20,007 nt of DNA from a virus: positions 1 to 20,007 of the IMG/VR virus record IMGVR_UViG_3300009428_000112; one strand, written 5' to 3'. The stretch's first letter is position 1. Each line of letters starts with the position of its first letter. The notes under the pieces were generated by a model. The model was not told where the DNA came from and did not search any database. It saw only the letters and a list, made by a program, of their open reading frames with translations. The translations under genes and the position numbers were made by a program. Shown in pieces: positions 7,601-16,200 of the stretch.

Positions 7601-10600
7601 ATCCATTTCAGCAGTAGTTGAGTATGGAGTCAAGTCAGTTGCAGGAATTGCAGCAATAGCAGCAGTCATACCTGAAGTATCAGTGTAACCAGAAAGATCT
7701 ACACCAGCAACACCTGAGTCAACATATGCTTTTGTAGCAAATACAGATTGGTCTACAACATAATTCGTAGTAGTGTTTAAACTTGCGGTTACTTTAAATG
7801 ATGCAAGCATATTGCCACGAACCTGATTCCTTGTAACAACTATGGCACCATCAACAAAAACGGCAGCACCAAAAAGGTTGCTTTCAAGAATTGCAGCTCC
7901 AGCATCATCTCCGCCAAAAATTACACCATCATCAAATGCAGCTTGTTGTACCTCATGAGGAATTTCTCCGATATAACTACCATCGGTGGTATTAAAAAAG
8001 TGTAATGTTCTACCGTTTATTCTGAAGTCAGACTGACCATAAGTACCAGACGAATTATCTTGACCTTCTTCATACACTACCAAAGTATCAGTATTTTGAT
8101 CAAGTGAGATTTTAGCACCAAATTTAGTGTCTTTAGATCTTAATCCTGAAGGTAGATTATATGAGTTAGTAAAGGTTCCAGTATTTACATCGAATTCTTC
8201 CACCGAATGATAAGTATTGGATGTTCCATTACCGTCTCTGTTAGCAAAATAATACTTCCCGTTAACGAAAGCATTAGTCCCAGCCAAAATCCACATATAA
8301 GCATCACCTAAGCTAAACGTGGTTTCTTCGGTTGTCATTCCAGAATCAAAACGATATAATTTTGGTTCATATACTGTCGCATATTGAGAATTAGTTGACT
8401 CTACTACATAAACCTTTCCAGCGGTTGGGTCTGTAAAAATAAAGTCTCCGAAGTTTTTACCGTCTACGGGTTTTATAATCGATCTAACAAGACTACCGTT
8501 ATGATCAAATACTTGGACAGCGCCCGAATTATCAGTGCTTGATGTTCGATGATAAGAATGACCAACGTATATGTAATTATCATCTACAGCCAAGCTACGG
8601 GCATCCGTATATCCACCACTTTGCCAAGACCTAGTGTCTATTGTAAAGTTAGTCTGATAAGTTGCTCCACTAGAATCTAGTGTATAGACATAAAGTTCGG
8701 AAGTCTGATTGTATGCACCAGCTTTTAAAACGACTAAAGTATTATTAGACTCACTTGGGTTTAAAGCTATTAGATTACCCCAAGTATTATGTTGGACATA
8801 GGACTCAGGATTGGGTATCCAATCTATTATATCTCCAGAATCGTTATATACAATCACCAAACCTTCAAAAGATCCCTTTGTGTGAGAAGTATTTCCCCAA
8901 TTAGAGGCGTTATTACTTGGAGCCAAAGCATTCTTGAAAGCGGATACAGCAAATGATCCATTATGAACGGACTTGTTATTATTTGCTGGGAGATTTGGTA
9001 ATACAGCACCAGCATCAATTACCGATTGGAAGTCAGCATTGTTAAAGTCATGTGCAGACATGCTTGGGACAGTCCAGTCGTAAGCAGTAGTTGTACTAGA
9101 CACTAATCCAGTCGATAAATCAGCAGGTTGCAATGCCGTATCAGCGAGAGCACCTTGAGCGGTAGTTGCAACGGCACTAGAATCTGCCTTAGTAGCAAGA
9201 GCAGTAGTGTTAGTAGCAATATCAGCAACCGCAGCATCAAGAGCAGTAGAATCTGCCTTAGCGGCAAGACTAGTAGTAACAGTAGATGCGAAGTTTGCAT
9301 CGTCACCTAGAGCAGCAGCCAACTCGTTAAGAGTGTCTAGTGCGGCAGGAGCAGCATCTACAGTTGCAGCGACTTCAGCAGTAATTGCAGTATTCATTTC
9401 CGCAGTAGTTGAGTAAGGAGTCAAGTCAGTTGCAGGAATTGCAGCAATAGCGGCAGTTCTAGCAGCAGTCTCAGCAGCAATAGCAGCAGTCATACCTGAA
9501 GTATCAGTGTAACCAGAAAGATCTACACCAGCAACACCTGAGTCAACATATGCCTTCGTAGCAAACAATGAATCGTCTACTCCAAAAGAACTGCTTGATG
9601 ATGTTGTTGGGACTATAGCACGTATTGCGCTATCATCAACGTTAAGAATAGTTGATCCTGAAAGAGCAGTAAAAATTGGACGACCAGTAATGCCGATAGC
9701 TTTTACTAAGTTTCCGTTTGTGACATCAAATACGAAAAGTTTACCAGTAGCGCCTCCGGCGAATTCGTTTGCCATAGCGAAACCGTAATTACCATCAATG
9801 GCTATAGTACCATTAAATCTTTGACTACCGCCTCCTTTTAGGCCTAACTTCTTCAGCGTAGTTGGTTCGGGATTCTCAAATGTGGATACATAAGAGTAAT
9901 CTGACACATTAAACACATCTATTGCTCCAGGCGCGTCATTTAGGGGCCCGCCATTCTGAGCAAATCTGACTACTAACAAATACTGATCGTTTGCAATCAA
10001 GTTTTCGCCAAAGTACTCATCCTGAGTATATGCAGATGGAGATGTTAAGTTTTCAAGAACTATAGAAAAAGTTGTCAGATCAACTACACTAACTCTACCT
10101 CTATTTTGATCATAGTGTTTGTGACCACAGAATAGTTTGTCTCCGGAAATTGTAAAGTTTCCACCTATATACTCTCGATTCAAACTATTTAACAAAGTAC
10201 CATCGATATTATACAAATGTATGTAATCAGGCAAATCGAATCCAGAACCGACAACAATCTTATCTTCTCCATAGAATTCTATGTCTGCTTGATAAGAACC
10301 ATGATCAGCTGGAACGAAAGAGTAAAGTAAAGAACTATCTGTTAATGAGTGAATTTTAAGTCCTCCAGAAGCACTATCGCCTGGATTTAACACAGCAATT
10401 TTATCACTACTCATTGTTATTGCGGAAAGTTCATCGACACTAATTGAAAATTGCATATTAGTGGGATCAGACATAGGATAAACTTCCACACTTCCGGATA
10501 CGTGAAAGGCGAAGTGAGTATCATTCGCAAAAAAGTCCGCTTCTCGTTCAGCTGACCGGTTCAAAATTATCCCATCGCTTATTACGTCCTGAGACCAATC

Positions 10601-13168
10601 AGAAACACTAGTATTAATTGTTGTAATACCAGTTCCAAAGTCTTCTGGTTGTACCGCAGTATCAGCAAGAGCACCTTGAGCAGTGGTTGCCTTACTAGCA
10701 AGAGCAGCAGTAGTTGCAGCATCATCAGCTTTAGTCGCAAGAGCAGTAGTAGTTGCAGCATCATCAGCCTTAGAGGCAAGACTAGTAGTAACAGTAGATG
10801 CGAAGTTTGCATCGTCACCTAGAGCAGCAGCCAACTCGTTAAGTGTGTTTAATGAATCTGGCGCGGTATCAATTACATTTGCAACGGCAGTATTTACAGC
10901 AGTATCAATATCAGATTGAGTTAAAAGATCTGAAGTATTCGCTAATTCTACCCAATTACCAGCATGAGCAAAGTAACCTTTACCTGTCGCATGAACATGA
11001 GCAAACATACCATGATAAGTAGTTGCGCTTGGTAAGTCCGCTAATGTTGAGTACATGTTGCCGAATAATACCTTATTTCCACTCATATCTAGGTCAGAAC
11101 CAGTAACGTCTACGCCAGCAATTGCAGTATTCATTTCAGCAGTAGTTGCATATGCAGATAAGTCCACACCAGCGACAGCACTATCAATCACTGTTTGATC
11201 AACATTTAAAGTTGTAGTTGATCGTAATTCAGCACTAAACGATACTTGTTGCCATCGTGGGTTGGCGTTGTAAATTTCATCGAATACTATAAGACCAGAA
11301 TTTGTCATAATAGACACATTGAAAGAGTTACTCTCAAACCATTCTATTTGATTCCAATTAGCTTGATCTGTACCTTCTTGGTTCTGATTTATAATATATC
11401 CATCACTCATTGCCTGGGATGGATTAGAAGATCCTATAAGATTTCCAGTCGAAGTATCATAAAAATGAATTGATCGTCCAATCAATCGGAAGCTATCTGT
11501 CCCCCATTCTCCAGTATTATAACTACCCTGTTCGACCACAGATAAAGTTCCAGAAACTTTATCAATATGCATACTCTGACCCCAGTTGGTGTTTGAAGTT
11601 CTAGGGATAGGCAATAATGTTTTATCTAAGACTCCTGTGGTTATATTAATTTTCCACACAGCATTCCATATTCCTGTGGGATAATTAGTACCGTTTTGAC
11701 TATTATTAACTACATAAAGGTGACCATCATAAACTTGCGCCATATTAGGGCCGTAATGAATTGTTGCTTCTGTATCACCACCATAAGGAAAATCATGAGT
11801 ATAAAGTAAAGAAGATCCATCTGAATTATAAACTTTCATATATGGATTATAATTACGATCTGTATAATTGCTAGCAGATGAAGCGACAACTATGAGCATA
11901 TCATTATCAAACCGTACCTGAGCGCCAAAATTGTCCTTAGCGCTACCGGCAGTATTTGTTCTAATTAAATTTCCAGAAAAATCATAAACTGAGAATCCAC
12001 CAGAGTCATGACCATTAGAACTGTCCAAGGGAGCTCCCAAAAAGAGATGTTGATTACTCATGCAAACAGCTCCGTCTACACCGACACCTGACTGTCCTAA
12101 CCAATGTTGACTGGTTTTTGTAGCGCCCGTTGAATCTAAATCATAAAACGCCACTTTTGTATTTCCAGTGCCTTGATAGTTTGTCATACCCGCAGTGATA
12201 ATGACCATTTTTGACCCATCTGGACTCACTTCTGATGATTTGATGTCTGTGGCGATACCGTATCCGCCAGGAATTTCGGTAAGCGAAGTATCACTCCAAA
12301 CTACATCAACCATATTACCGTCTGAATCAAAAATTAATACAGCGCCAGTCTGATAGATGCCATCTGGATTTCCGAGATTATTTGTACTTTCTACACTGGG
12401 CGTATCAAAACTACCATAGTACTTAGAGACGGCACCATTTGTGAATTGCCAGCTGGCAAACCGCGAAAGAGTCAGGGTACTAAATGTACCAGTAGTTGAT
12501 GTTTGACATTGTTGTGTCGGTGTAGAAATCTGAAATCCATTTCCGGCCGATTCGGGATAATCATTATGATTTTGAAGTAATTCGTTCCAAGCAGGAAGCA
12601 TTTTATTGGACACCGATTCGTAAGTTTGAGTCGCCCAACTATAATTATTAACAGTGGTTTCTGTGAAACCAGTTCCTTTATCCATAACTGCTAATGTACC
12701 GAGATCTCCAGGCTGTACCGCAGTATCAGCGAGTGCGCCTTGATTAAAAGAGGCCACACCATTTGTGATTTGTGCAGTAACCGCATCCAAGTCTGCTTGT
12801 TGTGCGGCAGTATCAGCAAGAGCACCTTGAGCAGCAGTTGCTACGCCACTTGCAAGAGTTTGTTGAATCTGCGTAATTGCAGTTGAATTATTGGTGATTA
12901 AAGTTGAAATGTCACCGTCTTCACTTTGGAATAAAGCGACAATCTCTTGGAGTGTATCCAAGTGTTCCGGAGAAGTGCCAAGGATTGTATCTACCTGTGC
13001 CTGAAGTGCTGCGAGGTCAGTCGCGACTGCTTCGTTCACAGCATCAGTGATTGCTGGCAGTAAAAGTTTTCCTTCTTCGGTAATGACTATTTGGCCGCCG
13101 ACTACTACTTCACCAACGATGTCGACACCATTTTGTATTCTAAATTTCTTGTTATTTGTAGAACTCAT
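4619..13168 (-). CDS. Giant tail-fibre/adhesin-like virion protein with four beta-propeller-like domains (2849 aa)
   Basis: Probably a receptor-binding or decorating fibre at the tail or baseplate. The order is: N-terminal head (1-165, FRIQNGVDIVGEVVVGG and an LDTLQEIVALF box); propeller A (165-655); linker; propeller B (845-1195); linker; propeller A' (1365-1805); linker; propeller B' (1960-2355); an Ala-rich stalk (2355-2775); and a C-terminal segment ending SHYRIDVYDVNGTIVN. The propellers consist of repeated FG-GAP-like blades such as GDKVIVSDHTADSENGAVYVYD and GGKVFVFNVNDG; B' can be divided into about seven. Linkers contain TLNELAAALGDDANFAS, KAYVDSGVAGVDLSGYTDT and ADTAVQPEDFGTG. One linker (about 700-745) has a unique insert, HATGKGYFAHAGNWVELA. 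ATG at 13168 has AAAGG about 11 nt upstream. No signal peptide or membrane segment is seen. Assignment to a fibre rests on module type and position before gene 13, not on a named homologue. Confidence 0.88.
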   Translation of the reverse strand: MSSTNNKKFRIQNGVDIVGEVVVGGQIVITEEGKLLLPAITDAVNEAVATDLAALQAQVDTILGTSPEHLDTLQEIVALFQSEDGDISTLITNNSTAITQIQQTLASGVATAAQGALADTAAQQADLDAVTAQITNGVASFNQGALADTAVQPGDLGTLAVMDKGTGFTETTVNNYSWATQTYESVSNKMLPAWNELLQNHNDYPESAGNGFQISTPTQQCQTSTTGTFSTLTLSRFASWQFTNGAVSKYYGSFDTPSVESTNNLGNPDGIYQTGAVLIFDSDGNMVDVVWSDTSLTEIPGGYGIATDIKSSEVSPDGSKMVIITAGMTNYQGTGNTKVAFYDLDSTGATKTSQHWLGQSGVGVDGAVCMSNQHLFLGAPLDSSNGHDSGGFSVYDFSGNLIRTNTAGSAKDNFGAQVRFDNDMLIVVASSASNYTDRNYNPYMKVYNSDGSSLLYTHDFPYGGDTEATIHYGPNMAQVYDGHLYVVNNSQNGTNYPTGIWNAVWKINITTGVLDKTLLPIPRTSNTNWGQSMHIDKVSGTLSVVEQGSYNTGEWGTDSFRLIGRSIHFYDTSTGNLIGSSNPSQAMSDGYIINQNQEGTDQANWNQIEWFESNSFNVSIMTNSGLIVFDEIYNANPRWQQVSFSAELRSTTTLNVDQTVIDSAVAGVDLSAYATTAEMNTAIAGVDVTGSDLDMSGNKVLFGNMYSTLADLPSATTYHGMFAHVHATGKGYFAHAGNWVELANTSDLLTQSDIDTAVNTAVANVIDTAPDSLNTLNELAAALGDDANFASTVTTSLASKADDAATTTALATKADDAATTAALASKATTAQGALADTAVQPEDFGTGITTINTSVSDWSQDVISDGIILNRSAEREADFFANDTHFAFHVSGSVEVYPMSDPTNMQFSISVDELSAITMSSDKIAVLNPGDSASGGLKIHSLTDSSLLYSFVPADHGSYQADIEFYGEDKIVVGSGFDLPDYIHLYNIDGTLLNSLNREYIGGNFTISGDKLFCGHKHYDQNRGRVSVVDLTTFSIVLENLTSPSAYTQDEYFGENLIANDQYLLVVRFAQNGGPLNDAPGAIDVFNVSDYSYVSTFENPEPTTLKKLGLKGGGSQRFNGTIAIDGNYGFAMANEFAGGATGKLFVFDVTNGNLVKAIGITGRPIFTALSGSTILNVDDSAIRAIVPTTSSSSSFGVDDSLFATKAYVDSGVAGVDLSGYTDTSGMTAAIAAETAARTAAIAAIPATDLTPYSTTAEMNTAITAEVAATVDAAPAALDTLNELAAALGDDANFASTVTTSLAAKADSTALDAAVADIATNTTALATKADSSAVATTAQGALADTALQPADLSTGLVSSTTTAYDWTVPSMSAHDFNNADFQSVIDAGAVLPNLPANNNKSVHNGSFAVSAFKNALAPSNNASNWGNTSHTKGSFEGLVIVYNDSGDIIDWIPNPESYVQHNTWGNLIALNPSESNNTLVVLKAGAYNQTSELYVYTLDSSGATYQTNFTIDTRSWQSGGYTDARSLAVDDNYIYVGHSYHRTSSTDNSGAVQVFDHNGSLVRSIIKPVDGKNFGDFIFTDPTAGKVYVVESTNSQYATVYEPKLYRFDSGMTTEETTFSLGDAYMWILAGTNAFVNGKYYFANRDGNGTSNTYHSVEEFDVNTGTFTNSYNLPSGLRSKDTKFGAKISLDQNTDTLVVYEEGQDNSSGTYGQSDFRINGRTLHFFNTTDGSYIGEIPHEVQQAAFDDGVIFGGDDAGAAILESNLFGAAVFVDGAIVVTRNQVRGNMLASFKVTASLNTTTNYVVDQSVFATKAYVDSGVAGVDLSGYTDTSGMTAAIAAIPATDLTPYSTTAEMDSSIATAKSEAQSYADQVVAATVDAAPAALDTLNELAAALGDDANFASTVTTSLASKADDAATTTALATKADDAATTAALATKATAAQGALADTAVQPEDFGTGISSANVTETTWDVNSAYQTLPSGPQGGTITTVQTNGTGIFATYEGQSNQGSWGYGVYWKDLSVNQDYFIADTNPYNGSDWAKLGASSALNDDYYVLAGQGKLIVYSTTDGSVVAEKSRVDFSGSDKEFGKSVAINGDKVIVSDHTADSENGAVYVYDISSDQILKIANPNPSVYTKFSGAGYLLDKMDGVSSHGNKVLVGAPFAYGDQFGSGGKVFVFNVNDGSLIHTLDNPNTSDTSVFGLVTTSDDNYYVVGASSTKGSIGQTPSGHSGAIYIYSATDGSYISSIVNPQRGMGSSEDSSYGRGVEISNGTLFVSAERGDTGDGSSDSRAGKVYLYNMLSTPTLIGSIDNPQLNSGDWPLTPKLSDLSGGILVVGDYWANKTYFWNASVTTSPVYTVDDSVFATKAYVDSGVAGVDLSGYTDTSGMTAAIAAETAARTAAIAAIPATDLTPYSTTVQTTAAIAVETSARTAAIAAIPSTDLTPYSTTTEMNSAITTEVANVVDAAPAALDTLNELAAALGDDANFASTVTASIGTKADDVATTAALATKADVTALDDKASQVDLTAETTRATSAETINNQAIAILQNQVSGISTSSGSTDIQMTADVDMDGNKISNLGTPTSGTDAATKAYVDSGVAGVDLSGYTDTLGTTSAISTAQSAAEVTAAADATSKVNAAQAAAGTDATSKADAAQAAAISTASADATTKVDAAQASAISTASADATSKSNAAQASAISTASADATTKADAAQAAAQSYADGVGSAAVASVIDAAPASLDTLNELAAALGDDANFASTVTASLATKADATSTTASIATAKSEAIAGGIDGAKSILIGGICIAYDPVTGTISIDETEVASTLHVASSGDAGSLGSQSPSHYRIDVYDVNGTIVN
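5041..5211 (-). repeat. Tandem 57-bp repeats (19-aa AISTASADATTK units) in the adhesin stalk
   Basis: Three consecutive 57-bp units begin at 5041, 5098 and 5155, each encoding an Ala/Ser-rich 19-mer like AISTASADATTKVDAAQAS. A shortened 45-bp unit follows at 5212, and more degenerate ones after it. The Ala-rich composition suggests a helical coiled-coil stalk. Copy number could change by slippage or recombination without breaking the frame. Confidence 0.85.
5342..5389 (-). repeat. 48-bp linker repeat, copy 1 (SGVAGVDLSGYTDT)
   Basis: This 48-bp segment occurs four times in the 2849-aa gene: 5342-5389, 6014-6061, 7670-7717 and 9494-9541. The last three are identical and this copy differs by one base. 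Each encodes SGVAGVDLSGYTDT plus two residues and, except for this copy, follows the end of a propeller domain. Confidence 0.9.
5943..6085 (-). repeat. Linker cassette repeat after propeller B' (pairs with 9423-9565)
   Basis: About 143 bp that are nearly identical to 9423-9565 (three or four differences by eye), covering the repeated AETAARTAAIAAIPATDLTP and GVAGVDLSGYTDTSG parts of the linker. Identity at silent positions shows recent duplication or ongoing gene conversion. Confidence 0.88.
7292..7484 (-). repeat. Linker cassette repeat before propeller B' (pairs with 10629-10821)
   Basis: About 193 bp encoding the NELAAALGDDANFAS-to-VQPEDFGTG linker that precedes propeller B'. It aligns without gaps to 10629-10821, which precedes propeller B, with only a handful of base differences concentrated near 7343-7357 and 7390. 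Confidence 0.88.
9423..9565 (-). repeat. Linker cassette repeat after propeller B (pairs with 5943-6085)
   Basis: The partner of 5943-6085 at an offset of 3480 bp, located just after propeller B in reading direction. It supports the idea that propeller plus linker was copied as a unit. Confidence 0.88.
10629..10821 (-). repeat. Linker cassette repeat before propeller B (pairs with 7292-7484)
   Basis: The partner of 7292-7484 at an offset of 3337 bp. It encodes alternating ALATKADDAATT-type units, then TAQGALADTAVQPEDFGTG leading into propeller B. Confidence 0.88.
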
Positions 13169-13201
13169 TTTATTTAATACCTTTTAAAATGTTTGAGAGA
13201 T

Positions 13202-13224
13202 GGGGGTGGACAGAAGCCACCCCC
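13202..13224 (-). terminator. GC-rich hairpin between the two giant genes, without T-run
   Basis: On the minus strand GGGGGTGG, a 7-nt loop CTTCTGT and CCACCCCC form a perfect 8-bp stem, 12 nt after the stop of the 1968-aa gene and 33 nt before the 2849-aa start. The sequence after the stem (ATCTCTC) has no T-run, so full intrinsic termination is doubtful. It could be a partial terminator, an mRNA 3'-end stabiliser or a pausing site that sets the ratio of the two proteins. Confidence 0.6.
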
Positions 13225-13236
13225 GAATTATTACAA

Positions 13237-16200
13237 TTATGCGTCGATATACGAAGCGGATACTGATACTACTGCACCAGCAATAGATGCGGTATATGTT
13301 AATTCAACACTTGAACCATTTACCTGAACGTCGGTATCACCAAGTATATTATTACCTGTGAATATAATACCGTACTCAGTTATATATGCTTCTGTTCCGT
13401 CATGGATAACTAGACATTCGCGAGTCTCGAATTCACCGTTGTTTTCTACAGTGACTACGTACTTAGCAGAACGAGTCATAGTCTTGTTGAATGCAGAAAC
13501 TACTGTAGCAGAAGTTCCGACAACAACATCGTTACCCTGTTCGAAGACTTTGATGTTATCAGCAAGAGTTTCAATACCGACCGACTTAGGATCTAGTACA
13601 CCAACCGAGTTGGTAGACTGAGCGATTATTACTGCCTGTGTACCGACCGGAAGTGCAGCCATGAATGTAATTTGTTGAGAAACAGCATCAATCGAATAGT
13701 GAACCGATGGATCCTGAATAACACCACCAACAAATACCATTGCGTTAGCTTCTTGAGTGTAGAAGTCTATAGCGAAAGTAGACTGTGCACCGTCACCAGA
13801 AATCACTTGACGTTTTGCGTCATTAAATGCTAATTCTTTAGGATCTACAAGTTCAATACCTGACCCATCTGTCTTAACACGAGCAACAAAACCTTCTTTA
13901 CCAGCAATTGTTGAATCAGTGACATCGGATAGTTCAGTAAATGCTTTAGAAGTATCTAATGAGAACACACCGTCTGTCTCAGATACCTTTCCTTCGCCAG
14001 CAACGTCAACTACAGATACCGCAGCGTGTACGCGTTCTGGAGTGAAGTATTTGTTAGAACTGTCTTCCGAAAGATCAGCAGTAGAGAATTGAGAGATATG
14101 TTGAGCAGCAAGATCTGAAACTAATTGTCCCTTGTTTACAGCATCAGCATCAGCAGTACCATTAGCAAGACCAGAAACTTTGTTTCCACCCATTGCTAGG
14201 TCGCCTGTCATAGAATCTCCAGACTTCTGAACACGTCCGTCGATTTGAGTCTGTAGACCAGTATCAGCCGCAGCGAACTCGCCACGTACCGCAGTATCAC
14301 CAGCGATTCGATCACTAATTTCTTGTGCAAGACCAGAAGTGTTAGTTGCGATGTCAGTTTGGTTCTGAGTGATCAGACCAGTTAGAGTACCATCAGCATT
14401 TTGGAATGCAGAAACGATCTCAGTCAATGAATCAAGAGCAGCACTATCAGTGTTTGAAGTGATGAAGTCGATTTGACCTTGTAGAGAACCTTCAACACCC
14501 TGTGCGCGAGATGATTCAGTGACGATTGACTGTGCGTTAGTGTTGATTAAGACACCGTTAGCAACTTCAGCCGCAGTAGCGCGAGAAACTTCTGTTGCCA
14601 GGTTAGATGTTAATACACCTTCGACAGCAATAGCACGAGCAATTTCAGAATCTATCTGTGATTGCAAGTTAACATCACCAGCGACTCGATCGTCATCAGC
14701 AGATTTGATTGCAGTATCTAACTTCTTGTCTGCATCGGTTAGAGACGTAGATAGATCAATAAAGTTAGTGTTTTCTGGAGCAGAGTATGTTCCATCAGCG
14801 TTTACTCCAGCAGCAAGTTGAGTTGCAGACATCTCTGATTCAAGTACTGTAGCACGTGTGTCTAGTGCGTTATCGGCAACTTGACGTGCAGTTGACTCTG
14901 TAGAGATCTTACTGTCTAAGACGACATCAGCATTATCACGTAGAGTTGCTTCACCAGCAACGATACCGTCTGCGTAAATCTTAGCAGCAGCTTCAGCATC
15001 ATCTGCTTCTGATTCTGCATAAGACTGTGCAGATGCAAGAACAGCTGCGTCACGTGCAGTATAGTCTGCTTGATCAGTAACACGATCTGCTGCGAGATCA
15101 GAACGGATTAGTGCGTCAGCAGCAGTACGTAATAAGATTTCTGAAGCAAGTGCGTCACTATCAGCATCAGCGTTAGCTTCAGCAGTAGTCATACGACCTT
15201 CGATTGAATCTACTTCACCGTGAATCTCATTGATTGCACCAGTGATGATTTGAGAAGTAGTATCGAAAACACCAGTACCTAACTTAGTTTCTAAGTTATC
15301 GATGTCACTCTCGTTAACTGTTAGACGACCACCTTGTAGTGTCTGTTCAGTTTCTAGAGCAGTTGCTCGTGACTCAACAGCAGTTGCACGTCCTTCGACA
15401 GCATCCATTTCACTTTCTAGAGTAGATACCTTAACAGCTTCTGCGTCTAGTTCAGTGTGGATCTCGTTGATTGCAGCAGTAACATCAGTTGCTACAGTAG
15501 CAAGTACTGTAGTACCCATCTGAGTTTGTAGAGTGTCAACATGACCTTCTTCTGTAGATACACGTGATTCTAGAGATGTTGCACGACCTTCTACTGCGTC
15601 CATTTCAGACTGTAGAGTATCAACATTTGCTTCTTCTGTAGTAACACGAGCAGCAAGAGCAACAGCGGATGCAACAGCTGCATCCATTTCTGTATGCAAT
15701 TCATTGATTGCTCCAGATACGTTAGTTTCCGCAGTATCGAGAGTAGCAGAACCTTGCTTGGTTTCTAAGTCAGTTGCGCGAGTTTCTAGAGAAGTTGCAC
15801 GTCCTTCGACAGCAGTTGCACGGCCTTCGACAGCAGTTGCACGAGATTCTAAGTCAGTTGCACGTACTTCAACAGCGTCCATCTCTGTTTGTAGAGTATC
15901 GACGTGACCAGCTTCAATATCTAGTTCTGCGTGAATCTCATTGATTGCGGCAGATAGGTCAGTTGCAGTAGTTTCTAGAGTAGAAGAACCTTGCTTAGTT
16001 TCTAGTGAACTGATGCTTGCTTCATTAACATTCAAACGACCATTCTGAGTAACTTGTTCACTTTCTAGAGCAGTTGCACGTGACTCAACACCAGTAGATC
16101 TAGCTTCAACATCAGTTGCGCGAGTTTCTAGAGAAGTTGCACGTCCTTCGACATTAGTCAGTCGACCAGAGTTAGCAGTAATGATACCTTGAATATCTGA

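Noticed and set aside
4619-13168. Diversity-generating retroelement target in the fibre gene
   Set aside because: No reverse transcriptase, template repeat or adenine-specific variable repeat is visible; the repeats are linkers, not a variable C-terminal lectin domain.
13171-13178. ATTAAATA just before the 2849-aa start as a late promoter
   Set aside because: It is 3 bp from the ATG, so the transcript would start inside the gene; it is also not an exact match.
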